Made by a program: the position numbers and the translations under genes
From: an uncultured Clostridia bacterium
GTDB taxonomy: Bacteria; Bacillota; Clostridia; Oscillospirales; Ruminococcaceae
NCBI GenBank assembly: GCA_947624375.1
Contig: CANQKD010000002.1
Span: 124,001 to 188,000, forward strand
Length of the DNA: 64,000 nucleotides
Direction: 5' to 3'
Shown here: piece by piece, positions 30,304 through 39,900 of the stretch
How the letters are laid out: every line of letters starts with the position of its first letter
How positions within the stretch are numbered: the first letter of the stretch is position 1
Notes under the pieces: generated by a model
Databases searched by the model: none
Told to the model about the DNA's origin: nothing
Seen by the model: only the letters and a program-made list of their open reading frames with translations

Positions 30304-31570
30304 TGTCTGCCTCGTTCACCTCATCAGCAGAGGGTATCACCATGCTTTCCAGTATCTCGGGCGTTATGACGGGCTGTTTGCCGTCGGAGTGATAGATATT
30401 GGTAAACGGCACTTTATACTCATCTGTAGCGGTAGGCATATTTTTGCTGTGAAGCTTTTTAGCGGTATGCTCTTTAAGAAGATCATAAGCCACCGAGCAG
30501 GTAGGCACTGCAAGCAGCAGACCCACTACCTTGAAAAGTCCGCCGCCGACAAACAGCGCGACAAGCACCCAGAACGTGGGCAGACCGGTAGTTCCGCCGA
30601 GTATACGGGGACCTAAGATATTGCCGTCGAACTGCTGCAAGATGAACACGAATATTACAAAAACTATACACTTTTTCGGCTCTACAAAAAGCACCAGCGC
30701 CGCAGAGGGTATTGCGCCTATGAACGGTCCGAAATAGGGAATGATATTCGTGATGCCCACGATGACCGATATCAGTATATAATATGGTATTTTCAGCACC
30801 CAGCAGCCGAAGAAGCAGATTATGCCGATTATAAGGGAATCTATTATCTTGCCGGTGAGGAAGTTGCCGAAAGTTTTGTTGGACATGGAAGCAACTTTGA
30901 ATATCTTCTCGCAGGTGGAGCGCTTGAACAGGGCAATAAACAGCTTTTTGAACTGCGCCTGCAACGTCTCTTTGCTGATGAGCAGATATATTGAAACTAT
31001 AAAGCCCAGCACAAAATTTTTCAGGAAGTTTATCAGGCTCCACGCACCCGAGGCAACATTCATCAGCATGGGCTGAACCTGATCGAGCACGGAATTGAGG
31101 TTCGCGCTGAAATCGTCTATCTTTTCATTGACGAAATTTTCAAGCTTGGGGTTATCGCTGAGAAGCTTTGCAGACCAGTCATACAGCCGGTTGTAGACAT
31201 CTGAAACGTTGTCTACCATGGTTGAAATGCTGTCAATAAATGCAGGTATTACTATATAAAGCAGACCGCCGACAACGGCTATAAAGAACATTGATGTGAA
31301 AGTTACCGAAACGCCCCTTACCAGCTTGGGGTGCGGTTTTTTTACAACGTACTTTTTGAGGAGCTTTTCAATGGCGTTGAGCAGGGGGTTGAGCAAAAAT
31401 GCTATCGCAAGACCTATGAACACGGGCATCAGTATTGAGAATATATTGCCCAGAACACGCGATATTGCTGAGAATTTGAATATCGCCACGACCATCAGCA
31501 TACTTATGGCGATGACAATTATTGCATATACCGCTATTGTATTGTACTTTTTGTTTGAATAAAACTTCAC
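30296..31570 (-). CDS. AI-2E (PerM-like) family transporter
   Basis: A 424-residue inner-membrane protein with about eight helices and the family's central loop. Recognisable segments are PVFIGLAIAFLLNPL, LLISKETLQAQFKKLF and the ITNIIPYFGPFIGAIPSA signature. Members export autoinducer-2 or ions; the substrate here is unknown. It starts with GTG, 8 bases after GGGGAG. First gene of an operon with tadA. If the RNA at 31618-31868 is made from the minus strand it would lie just upstream. Confidence 0.88.
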   Translation of the reverse strand: MKFYSNKKYNTIAVYAIIVIAISMLMVVAIFKFSAISRVLGNIFSILMPVFIGLAIAFLLNPLLNAIEKLLKKYVVKKPHPKLVRGVSVTFTSMFFIAVVGGLLYIVIPAFIDSISTMVDNVSDVYNRLYDWSAKLLSDNPKLENFVNEKIDDFSANLNSVLDQVQPMLMNVASGAWSLINFLKNFVLGFIVSIYLLISKETLQAQFKKLFIALFKRSTCEKIFKVASMSNKTFGNFLTGKIIDSLIIGIICFFGCWVLKIPYYILISVIVGITNIIPYFGPFIGAIPSAALVLFVEPKKCIVFVIFVFILQQFDGNILGPRILGGTTGLPTFWVLVALFVGGGLFKVVGLLLAVPTCSVAYDLLKEHTAKKLHSKNMPTATDEYKVPFTNIYHSDGKQPVITPEILESMVIPSADEVNEADND

Positions 31571-31617
31571 TTTTGCGCTCCCCTTTTTTACACATATATA
31601 TATTTAAAAAATGCCTA

Positions 31618-31868
31618 TAGCAGTGGAGAGCCGAACCCGAGCCGCCTCACGCCGATGAGTTTATGTTCTGGCGATAATTGCAAAGCAAAAAGCAGAAAAC
31701 TATTTCAAAAATTTCATCATGAGGTGCGAAGCAGTTTTTGCAGAGCAGATTTTCGTCAAGACTAGGCGACCGACCGCAGGCATACTTTGTGTATGGCAAG
31801 GGAGGGCAACGAAGTATTGGCGGAAAGATGCCTGTAAAAACCGACTTGGGAGAGGCGATACACTGCTA
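31618..31868. ncRNA. Candidate structured noncoding RNA, about 250 nt
   Basis: Nested complementary segments fold the region into a branched structure. They are: TAGCAGTG (31618-31625) with 31861-31868; CGCCTC (31643-31648) with 31852-31857; GCAAAAA (31685-31691) with 31735-31741; CAGGCAT (31777-31783) with 31828-31834; and ATACTTTGT (31782-31790) with 31809-31817 by a G-U pair. The G-U pairs favour the plus strand. A TATAAT just outside 31868 and six T residues just outside 31618 favour the minus strand. I cannot name the family. A 61-codon frame inside has no start site or protein character. Confidence 0.55.
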
Positions 31869-31940
31869 ATATATATTATAATACATTACATCAAAAAAAG
31901 CTAGTCTTATTTGCAAAAAAATTTAAATTTTTAATGCGTA

Positions 31941-31969
31941 TTGAAAAAATTGCCGTGACGTGTTATAAT
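31941..31969 (+). promoter_or_regulatory. pcrA promoter
   Basis: TTGAAA and TATAAT with a 17-base spacer. Confidence 0.85.
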
Positions 31970-32002
31970 ATTTGTTGAGTAAACAACAAGGAGTTTTTAT
32001 AT

Positions 32003-34351
32003 ATGTCTCAATACACGGATCTGAAACAACTGGCGCTTGAAAAGTATTTTTCAAAGATGAACGACAAGCAGCGAGAGGCTGTTTTTCAGGTAAAAGGTGC
32101 GGTGCTGATACTTGCGGGGGCAGGCAGCGGCAAGACCACTGTGCTTGTAAACAGGATAGCGAACATGATATACTTTGGCAACGCATATTACGAGGGCGAA
32201 CCTGCCGGTATAAGCGAGAGCGACATGGCTTTTCTGAGAGGTTTTGCGCACGGCAGCGAGAGCGATAAAAATCGTCTTCGCGGCATTATAGCATACGACT
32301 GCGTTGAGCCATGGAACATTTTAGCTATCACTTTTACCAACAAGGCTGCAAACGAGCTGAAAACGCGCCTTGCAGATATGCTGGGCGAGGCAGGCAGCGG
32401 CATTACCGCGGCGACTTTTCACTCTGCCTGCGTGAGGATACTGCGGCGAGAGTGCGACAAGCTGGGCTACCCGAGGAGCTTTACCATATATGATGCTGAC
32501 GACCAGAAGCGGCTGATAAAAGACTGCCTGAGCGATCTTGGGCTTTCAGACAAGATGTTTCCGCCGCGCTCGGTGATCTCGGAGATATCTTCAAGCAAAG
32601 ACAAGCTGATAACGCCTAAGCAGTATGAACAGATGTACGGAAACGACTACCGCAAAAAGGCGTATTCAAAGATATATGCGCTGTATCAGCAGCGGCTGAA
32701 AGCGGCAGGAGCTATGGACTTTGACGACCTTATATGCAACACTGTAACGCTGTTTGAGCAGTTCCCCGATGTTTTGGCACACTATCAGAATCTTTACAAA
32801 TACATACTGGTCGATGAATATCAGGACACGAACATTGCGCAGTACAGACTTGTTGCTATGCTGGCGGCGAAGTTTGGCAACCTGTGCGTTGTGGGCGACG
32901 ACGACCAGAGCATTTACAAGTTCCGCGGCGCGACTATTGAGAACATATTGCAGTTTGAGGGGCAGTTTGCAGGCTGCAAGGTGATAAGACTGGAGCAGAA
33001 TTACCGCTCAACGCAGAACATTCTCACCTGCGCGAATGTTCTGATACAGAACAACAGCGAACGCAAGGGCAAGAATTTGTGGACTTCTATGGGTGACGGC
33101 GAAAAGGTATGCGTTTACAAGGCTGCAAACTCGGCAGGGGAAGCAAAATTTGTTGCAGAAACGGTGCTTGAAAACTTGCGTGCCGGCGGTCACTATGGCG
33201 ACAACGCTGTTTTATACCGCACTAACGCGCAGTCGAACGCTTTGGAGCAGGCTATGATAGCTGGCGGCATACCATACAAAATATTCGGCGGCGTGAAGTT
33301 TTACGACAGGAAAGAGATCCGCGATATATTGGCGTATCTGCACGTTATTGACAACAATGCGGACATAATGCGCTTCAAGAGAATAGTAAACGAACCGAAG
33401 CGGAAGATTGGCGAAGCGACCGTAGCGCTGATCGAGCAGATATGCTCTGACATCGGCGACGACCCGATAACGGTTATGAGGGATTCGCGCGAGCTTGCGC
33501 CTCTTGAAAAAAAGGCAAACCAGCTTACCGACCTGGCGGCGGTGTTTGACTATCTTAAAGAGATAAGCGACAGTGTGCCGCTGGAGGATCTGCTTGACGA
33601 GGTGATGGAGAAGTCGGGCTACAGGGCTATGCTGCTGGCGCAGGGCGATGAGGGTCAGACGCGGCTGGAAAACATCGAAGAGCTTAAATCGACGATGGTT
33701 ACATATTCGGAGCAGGCGCAGCAGCCCTCGCTTTCGGGATTTCTGGAAGAAGTTGCGCTTTACACCGACATTGACGAACTTGACGGCGATGCAGACTATG
33801 TTACGATGATGACGGTACACTCCGCGAAGGGGCTGGAATTTCCGACGGTGTTTGTTGTGGGAATGGAGGATAATTTGTTCCCGTCGGGGCGTTCGGTGGA
33901 AGAGGGCGACCTTGAAGAGGAACGGCGGCTTGCATACGTTGCTATAACGAGGGCAAAAAGCAAGCTGTATCTCACCCACGCGAAAGAAAGACTTATGTAC
34001 GGCAGTGTGACCTACGCCTCGCCGTCACGGTTTCTGAACGAACTGCCGAAAGAGAACATAGAAAAGCGCGTTGACCCTGCTTTGGAGGGGGCATACGGCG
34101 AAGGAAGCATATCTGCAAAGGCGGCACAAAAAACGCCGCAGATATTCGGCAAGGCGGCTGCTGTTCGCCCACAGCCTGCAAAGCTGACGGAGAGTTTTTC
34201 GGCTGGCGACAGGGTATCGCACAAAATATTCGGCGAGGGCACGGTCATATCGGCAACGCCCACCGCAGCCGACATAAAGCTGGAGATAGCGTTTGACAAA
34301 GTGGGCACGAAAAAGATAATGGCGGCATTCGCGAAAATAACGAAGGTGTAA
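32003..34351 (+). CDS. pcrA: ATP-dependent DNA helicase PcrA (UvrD/Rep family)
   Basis: 3'-5' helicase for repair and rolling-circle replication, 782 residues, close to the usual PcrA length. Motifs in order: Walker A LAGAGSGKTTVL (about 37), AITFTNKAA, motif II VDEYQDTN, motif III GDDDQSIYKFRGA, LEQNYRS, MTVHSAKGLEF and YVAITRAK. The C-terminal about 60 residues form the PcrA RNA-polymerase-interaction Tudor-like domain (GDRVSHKIFGEGTVIS). AAGGAG lies before the ATG. Confidence 0.98.
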   Translation: MSQYTDLKQLALEKYFSKMNDKQREAVFQVKGAVLILAGAGSGKTTVLVNRIANMIYFGNAYYEGEPAGISESDMAFLRGFAHGSESDKNRLRGIIAYDCVEPWNILAITFTNKAANELKTRLADMLGEAGSGITAATFHSACVRILRRECDKLGYPRSFTIYDADDQKRLIKDCLSDLGLSDKMFPPRSVISEISSSKDKLITPKQYEQMYGNDYRKKAYSKIYALYQQRLKAAGAMDFDDLICNTVTLFEQFPDVLAHYQNLYKYILVDEYQDTNIAQYRLVAMLAAKFGNLCVVGDDDQSIYKFRGATIENILQFEGQFAGCKVIRLEQNYRSTQNILTCANVLIQNNSERKGKNLWTSMGDGEKVCVYKAANSAGEAKFVAETVLENLRAGGHYGDNAVLYRTNAQSNALEQAMIAGGIPYKIFGGVKFYDRKEIRDILAYLHVIDNNADIMRFKRIVNEPKRKIGEATVALIEQICSDIGDDPITVMRDSRELAPLEKKANQLTDLAAVFDYLKEISDSVPLEDLLDEVMEKSGYRAMLLAQGDEGQTRLENIEELKSTMVTYSEQAQQPSLSGFLEEVALYTDIDELDGDADYVTMMTVHSAKGLEFPTVFVVGMEDNLFPSGRSVEEGDLEEERRLAYVAITRAKSKLYLTHAKERLMYGSVTYASPSRFLNELPKENIEKRVDPALEGAYGEGSISAKAAQKTPQIFGKAAAVRPQPAKLTESFSAGDRVSHKIFGEGTVISATPTAADIKLEIAFDKVGTKKIMAAFAKITKV

Positions 34352-34490
34352 AGACTTTTTTAGTCGCTGCTTACGCAGCAAGCCTGCGGAGCTGTTCACC
34401 GCCCCACGCACGCAAAGGTTTCAAGTCTTGTCAAGAAAGGAAAAGTTTTCGGTCAAGCTCTTTTTTACAGTTGCTTCGCAACTGCCAAGG

Positions 34491-34950
34491 CTTGCAGGGG
34501 TACGGGGACAAAGCCCCCCAAAACACGGAGTGCGCGCCGCTATTAGAGGTAAGAAGTTAGATATTAGAGGTTAGAAATGGTTTTGCGACTTTTGCGCGTA
34601 CTTGCTATTTCTGCGGTTTAAATAGAGGCAAGAGGCAAGATATTGGTACTTCAACCTTTTCGCTAACTATAAAATCTTGTCAAAAAACTAAAAGTTTTCG
34701 GTCAAGCCTTTTTCAAAAGGCTTGCAGGGGTACGGGGGCGGCGCCCCCGAAAACACAACGTGCGCGCCTCTATTAGAGGTAAGAAGTTAGATGTTAGAGG
34801 TTAGAAATGGTTTTGCGACTTTTGCGCGTACTTGCTATTTCTGCGGTTTAAATAGAGGCAAGAGGCAAGATATTGGTACTTCAACCTTTTCGCTAACTAT
34901 AAAATCTTGTCAAAAAACTAAAAGTTTTCGATTGACCCTTTTTCAAAAGG
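34491..34950 (+). repeat. Tandem 230-bp duplication
   Basis: Copy 1 is 34491-34720 and copy 2 is 34721-34950, in perfect 230-bp register. Each contains a five-unit heptanucleotide array (34542-34576, 34772-34806), GCAAGAG 7-mers, and an AAAGTTTTCG hairpin. Differences concentrate in the GGGG...CCCC hairpin at the start and in the last hairpin; the middle about 130 bp is nearly identical. Confidence 0.9.
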
Positions 34951-35073
34951 GTCATCATGGGTCATAGCGTATGCAAGCATACGCCGGGCGGAGAGCCCTT
35001 TGTCGCCTGCGTTCGCTTGTGCACGCTACCGCAGCACGGCGAAATCCCCATACGGCAGGCGCTCTGCAAGAGA

Positions 35074-35231
35074 GAGCCTCTCCTTTGATAAGACCTAGTT
35101 ATTTTTCCGCGTTCCATTCTGGAACGCCGTACAAAATGAAAAATCACACTTTTGCTTCTTGTTATCTTTCTTCTGTTACCCACCAACAAACCACCCTTTA
35201 ACAAAGAAACTGCTGGCAGTATATTCTTCCA
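35074..35231 (+). repeat. 158-bp repeat, copy 1
   Basis: Begins GAGCCTCTCCTTTGATAAG, contains the perfect hairpin GCGTTCC/GGAACGC, and ends ATATTCTTCCA. Copy 2 is at 35517-35674 with about a dozen differences. A more distant inverted relative at 2690-2775 has GCGTTCTCT/AGAGAACGC in place of this hairpin. Confidence 0.85.
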
Positions 35232-35311
35232 GCGATGTGTGATTGAGCGTGGCTTTTGTTTTTTAGGGGAGTTGGTGTGGTGCGGCGGCGTGCTGTAGTT
35301 GCTGGGCGCGG

Positions 35312-35512
35312 TTCTTGCTTCTTGCTTCTTGTAAACCGCTGGTATGAAAAACCGCCGCAAGAGTTGTAATAAGCATTTCTAACTTCTAACTTCTAACCTC
35401 TAATTTCTAACTTCTAATAGGGCAAGAAGCAAGAAAATACTTTTTATAGCTTTGTGCAGTCTTTTCAAAGCCAAACATCTTGCCTCTTGCTTCTCGTCAT
35501 CTTGCTTCTAAT
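35312..35512. repeat. Longest heptanucleotide array
   Basis: 35312-35332 is three TTCTTGC-type 7-mers. 35377-35418 is six in register (TTCTAAC three times, CTCTAAT, TTCTAAC, TTCTAAT). 35422-35435 is two GCAAGAA. 35477-35512 mixes both types around one extra C. Confidence 0.85.
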
Positions 35513-35516
35513 AGCT

Positions 35517-35674
35517 GAGCCTCTCCTTTGATAAGACCTAGCTATTTTCCGCGTTCCATTCTGGAACGCCGTGCAAAATGAAAAATCATACTTTTTGCTT
35601 CTTGTTATCTTGCTTCTGTTACCCACCAACAAACCGCCCTTTAACAAAGAAACCGCCGGCAGTATATTCTTCCA
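35517..35674 (+). repeat. 158-bp repeat, copy 2
   Basis: Direct repeat of 35074-35231, same orientation, 443 bp downstream. Confidence 0.85.
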
Positions 35675-36051
35675 TCTGCATGAGGGGAAGAAGTGGTTTT
35701 AGGCAGTGAGATGTGAGATAATAAAGAGCCAAACGAAGTGAAAAAATCCCACAAGTAAAGCGTGCAAACGTGTTGACACACTCAAAATGAGAATAAAACC
35801 GAAGTACATATGGGTTGAACAGCTCCGCAGGCTTGCGCGTAAGCGCACTAAAAAATCAAATAAAAAGAGCCGAGAATCGTTCAGTGTGCTTGGACTCCAA
35901 TTGCCCAAGGGCTTAAACAACTTCAGCTCTGTTATTATTATACACCATATCAGAAAATTTGTCAATAGGTTTTGCGAAAAATTTTTCAGGTATAGCAGAA
36001 AGACCGCATAAATACATCGTACACCAATATAATAAAATAAGGAGTGATATT

Positions 36052-36555
36052 ATGTTCAGAGAATGCGACATAACAAAGGCAGGTTTTGACCCTTTTTGCA
36101 AGATAGGCAAACAGTGGTTCCTGATCTGCGCGGGAAAGGAAAACGACTTTAACGCGATGACCTGTTCGTGGGGTTTTGCAGGTGTGATGTGGAACAAAAA
36201 CTGCATTGCACCCGTCATCAGACCGCAGAGATACACGAAAAAATTTTTGGACAGGGAAGAATATTTTTCGGTATCTTTCTACCCCGACGAGCACAAAAGC
36301 GCGCTGGCGTTCTGCGGCTCAAACAGCGGCTACGATATGCCCGACAAGATGAAAAAATGCGGTCTTACGCCGGTAATGCTTGACGGTGTGCCCTGCTTTG
36401 AAGAGGCTCAGCTGATACTTATCTGCCGCAAACTTTACAAGCAGGACCTTGCACCCGAGGGCTTTATCGACAAGAGCGTGGCACAGCTCAACTATGCGCA
36501 AAACGATTACCACTGCGCTTACATCGGCGAGATAGTCAAGGCATACGAAAAGTAA
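36052..36555 (+). CDS. Flavin reductase-like protein (FMN-binding split barrel)
   Basis: A 167-residue protein of the flavoredoxin / flavin reductase superfamily: NDFNAMTCSWGFAGVMW near the N-terminus, and a SVSFYPDEHKSALAFCGSNSG segment (about 75-95) that lines the FMN site. It probably binds FMN and transfers electrons in the cytoplasm; the physiological partner is unknown. The frame is open from 35959, but AAGGAGTG is placed for the ATG at 36052. It is followed by a terminator. Confidence 0.85.
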   Translation: MFRECDITKAGFDPFCKIGKQWFLICAGKENDFNAMTCSWGFAGVMWNKNCIAPVIRPQRYTKKFLDREEYFSVSFYPDEHKSALAFCGSNSGYDMPDKMKKCGLTPVMLDGVPCFEEAQLILICRKLYKQDLAPEGFIDKSVAQLNYAQNDYHCAYIGEIVKAYEK

Positions 36556-36567
36556 ATGAATAAAGAG

Positions 36568-36618
36568 CGTTCTTTCGGTCAATGATGAAGGTAACATCAA
36601 ACCGAAAGGACGTTTTTT
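36568..36618 (+). terminator. Flavin reductase terminator overlapping next RBS
   Basis: CGTTCTTTCGGT (36568-36579) pairs with ACCGAAAGGACG (36601-36612; one G-U pair), followed by TTTTTT. The right arm AAAGGACG also serves as the ribosome site of the ATG at 36619. Confidence 0.8.
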
Positions 36619-36846
36619 ATGCTGACAAATTTATCTTCAAAAATACTCGCGCTTTCCGCAGCGGCGGCGATACTTATATCAATGCTGCTTCCCTCTTTCA
36701 AGCAAAACTGCTTTTTGCCCTCTGCGGCGGCTGACTCATCGCAGGCGGAAAGGCAGGTGCACTCGGGTATCACCGTAATTGAGGCAGACGATGTGCAGTT
36801 TGGCTTTTTGTTTTTTGAATGGATAGAGAAAATTTTCGGACTGTAG
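36619..36846 (+). CDS. Small exported or membrane peptide, unknown
   Basis: 75 residues I do not recognise. An N-terminal signal-like helix (about 7-30) is followed by a possible cleavage site (SAAAD near 35-39). A short polar segment and an aromatic amphipathic C-terminus (FGFLFFEWIEKIFGL) complete it. The start abuts the T run of the preceding terminator and its ribosome site is the terminator's right arm. Its stop is inside a second terminator, which supports expression. It could be a secreted peptide or a small membrane protein. Confidence 0.55.
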   Translation: MLTNLSSKILALSAAAAILISMLLPSFKQNCFLPSAAADSSQAERQVHSGITVIEADDVQFGFLFFEWIEKIFGL

Positions 36847-36864
36847 TTTGCAGTCCGTTTTTTT
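36837..36864 (+). terminator. Terminator of small peptide gene
   Basis: CGGACTG (36837-36843) pairs with CAGTCCG (36851-36857), followed by seven T residues. The stop codon lies in the loop. Confidence 0.85.
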
Positions 36865-36877
36865 GTACTTAAAACGC

Positions 36878-36906
36878 TTGACATGAAGCGAGAAAAGTGT
36901 TATAAT
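36878..36906 (+). promoter_or_regulatory. addBA promoter
   Basis: TTGACA and TATAAT with a 17-base spacer: full consensus. Confidence 0.95.
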
Positions 36907-36940
36907 ATCAATAATGATATTTCAGAGGAAGGAGATAATC

Positions 36941-39900
36941 ATGCTCAGGATAATAACGGGCACGGAGCACAGCTCAAAAACGCGGCTGCTTGCCGAAATG
37001 GCGCAGCAAAGCATCGAAAGCGGCAGGCGCGTTTGCATTATAATACCCGACCAGTTCTCGCTTGTATACGACAGGAAGATATACGGCATACTGGGGGCGA
37101 AGGCTTTCAACAAAATGGCAGTGATAGGGCCCAACAAGCTGTCAAAGCGGCTGATAGAGCAATATGGCAGCAGCGGAAGATACTGCTCTGACGATGCGCG
37201 GCTGATAATGATGTACAAAGCGTGCAAGGAGTTTTCTTCTCTTGGAGGGGCGCGATATTTCAAACGATCTCTTACAAAGTGCGGCTTTTTTGCAAGCGCG
37301 TGCGACACCGTTGACGAGCTGCGGCAAAGCGCTGTTGACTGCAATGCTCTTTTAGCGGCTGCCGAACAGCTGAGCGGCACTGCCTCGGACAAGCTTTACG
37401 ACATAGCTAAGATCTACGAGCTTTACACGCAGCAGCTTGAAAAATACGGGCTGAAAGACAGCAGCACGGCTGTTTCGGAGGCGGCTGAAATAATACGCAA
37501 AAACGGCATTTTCAAGGGCTGTGATGTATACTTTGACAGCTTTTCATCGTTCACTGCCGATCAGCAGTCGCTGCTGTATGAGATATTTGCGCAGGCTGAA
37601 AACGTTACATTCGCGCTGACTATAGGTAAGGGCAGGAACGCCGATATAAGGCGCGCTCCCCTATCTCCGTATGCGGAATGTATTTCTACCAAAAAGCGGC
37701 TGGAAGAACTTGCGGCAGAAATCGGCTTAAAAGTGCAGCATACAGAGGCGGAGGAAGAAAACATAAACGCCTGCGTAAGGGCGGTAGCAGACAACGTTTT
37801 TGCTCCTGCGATAAAGACAGGTCTTGATGGCGAGGGCGTTACCATTGCAAATGCCGCCGATGTATACGCCGAGGCTGAATATGTTTTCGCTGAAATTCGC
37901 AGGTTGGTAAGAGATGAGGGTTACACTTTCGGTGATATTGCGATAATCTCGCGAGACCTTGCAAATGCTGCCGACATTCTGGAAGACATGGCTTACAGGT
38001 ATGACGTGCCGCTGTTTATAGATCAGAAAAATGTGGTGGCGCGCTCATCTCCGGCTATGTTTATAAACGCGGTGTTTGAAAATATCACATCAAAGACGTT
38101 TCACACAAGATCACTGCTTACGTACATAAAATCGCCGTTTTCTTCAATAAGTACTCAGCAGGCTTCAATGATAGAGGAATACGCTTTCAAGTGGTCGGTC
38201 GAGGGCGATATGTGGCTGCATGACTTTACCGCAAGCGATGAGGGCTCTCAGATAATGCGCGAAAAAGAACTGGAAGAGCTGAACTTTATACGCCGCAAAA
38301 TTATAGAGCCTTTAGCAGTACTGAAAGAAAAGTGCCGCGAGGCATCTGCAAAAGAGATATACACAGCCTTCAACGAATTTCTGAACTCGCAGATAGAAGA
38401 TTATGACGGCGGCAATGATGAAGATGTATCCAAGATACTGGAGCAGCTGTGGAAGAGGGCTATGGAGGCGTGCGAGTCGATATACATGACGCTGGGAGAT
38501 GAAAAGATAGGCATATCTCAGTACCGCGACCTTTTGAAAACTATGCTTTTGCAGACGCAGATTTCTTCTCCGCCGCAAAGGCTCGATGCTGTTATAGCGG
38601 CAGGGGCTGAGCACTCTCGTCTGCCAGACATAAGGGCTGTGTTCGTTATAGGCGTGAATGACGGGCTTTTCCCGAAGAATGTGAAGCTTTCAGGGCTGTT
38701 CACAGAGCGCGAAAAAGCGAGAATGGAAAAGGCTGACATACACATGGAAAAGCGGCTGGACACGAATCTTCGGGCGGAAAGATTTGCGTGTATGCGCTCG
38801 CTGGGTGCGCCGAGCGAGAAACTTTACATATGCATACCACGCGCCGATAAGAAAGGTGATGCGCTGTCGCCCTCGCAGCTGGCATTGCAGATAAAGGGTA
38901 TGTTTACAAAAGACATATCTGTAAGCGTTTCACAGCTGGGAACGGAGTTTTTCTGCGTTTCACCGAAGTCTGCGATATACAAGTATTCGGAGCTTATAGG
39001 AAAAGACCGTGCTAAAGCATCTGCTATAAAGGCGGCGCTTTTGCCATACCCTGAATATGCCGCTCTGGCAGGCGATATTGAAAGAGAGCTTTTTGGCAAG
39101 AAGGCGCAGCACAAGCTTTCAAAAAACACGGCGAAAGAGCTGTTCTTGAAAAAGGGGCTGAGCATTTCGGCGACTGCGGCGGAGACATTTTTCAGCTGCC
39201 CGTTCGGGTATTTCTGCAAATACGGCATGGGCATAAAGAGCACTCGCAAGGTGGATATGGCATCGGCAAACATAGGACTTATTGCGCACAAATGTTTTGA
39301 AAAGATAGCGCCTATGCTGAAAGAGCGCCCCGACATGACAAAAGACGAGCTGCAAAAAGAGGTCGACCGCTGCACAGAAGAATACATTGAAAAAAACATG
39401 GGCGGAGACTTTGGCAAGAACGCGGCGTTCAGGGCAAGCGTTGAGGCGATAAAAGATCAGATACTGCTTTCGGTGATGAACATACAAAAAGAGCTCGAGA
39501 CCCCGGGTATTAACCCTATCTTCTATGAATACAAGCTGTCAGACGGCGGCAGGGGGCTCTCGCTAAAAAGCGATACCGAGGGGCTTGACTATATAAACCT
39601 TTACGGAATAGTTGACCGCGTTGACGAGATAACTACAAAAGACGGCAAGAGATACATCAGGGTGGTAGACTACAAGACGGGCAAAAAAGTATTCAATTAC
39701 GAAAGCATTTACCATGGGCTCGACTTGCAGATGCTGCTGTATCTCTACGCGGTGCTTGAAAGCGCAGACGATGCGGTAAAGGGCGCTTCCCCTGCCGGTG
39801 TTATATATGTTCGCGCCGGTGAGCAGAAGGAGTTTATGTCAAAGGGCGATATACTGAGCATTATAAACAAGGCTTTGGAAGAGGGCAGAACGGGCGGTCT

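Larger units (their letters stand above)
34352..36051. repeat. Repeat island 3, gene-free
   Basis: About 1.7 kb without a supportable gene. It contains a tandem duplication of a 230-bp unit (34491-34950), two copies of a 158-bp unit (35074-35231, 35517-35674), three partial AAAAGTTTTCG hairpin elements, many heptanucleotide arrays, and two copies of the AACAGCTCCGCAG motif (34371-34395 inverted, 35817-35849). The last 180 bases are AT-rich spacer before the flavin reductase gene; no clear promoter was found there. Confidence 0.75.

Noticed and set aside
31719-31904. 61-codon frame inside the structured RNA region
   Set aside because: No ribosome site, and the sequence is better explained by base pairing.
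34962-35360. 132-codon minus-strand frame in repeat island 3
   Set aside because: Covers one copy of the 158-bp repeat; the second copy does not keep the frame open.
35312-35512. CRISPR array
   Set aside because: The repeats are contiguous 7-mers without spacers, and no cas genes are present in the window.
34352-36051. Insertion sequence or prophage remnant
   Set aside because: Repeats are present but no transposase, integrase or phage gene fragment can be recognised.
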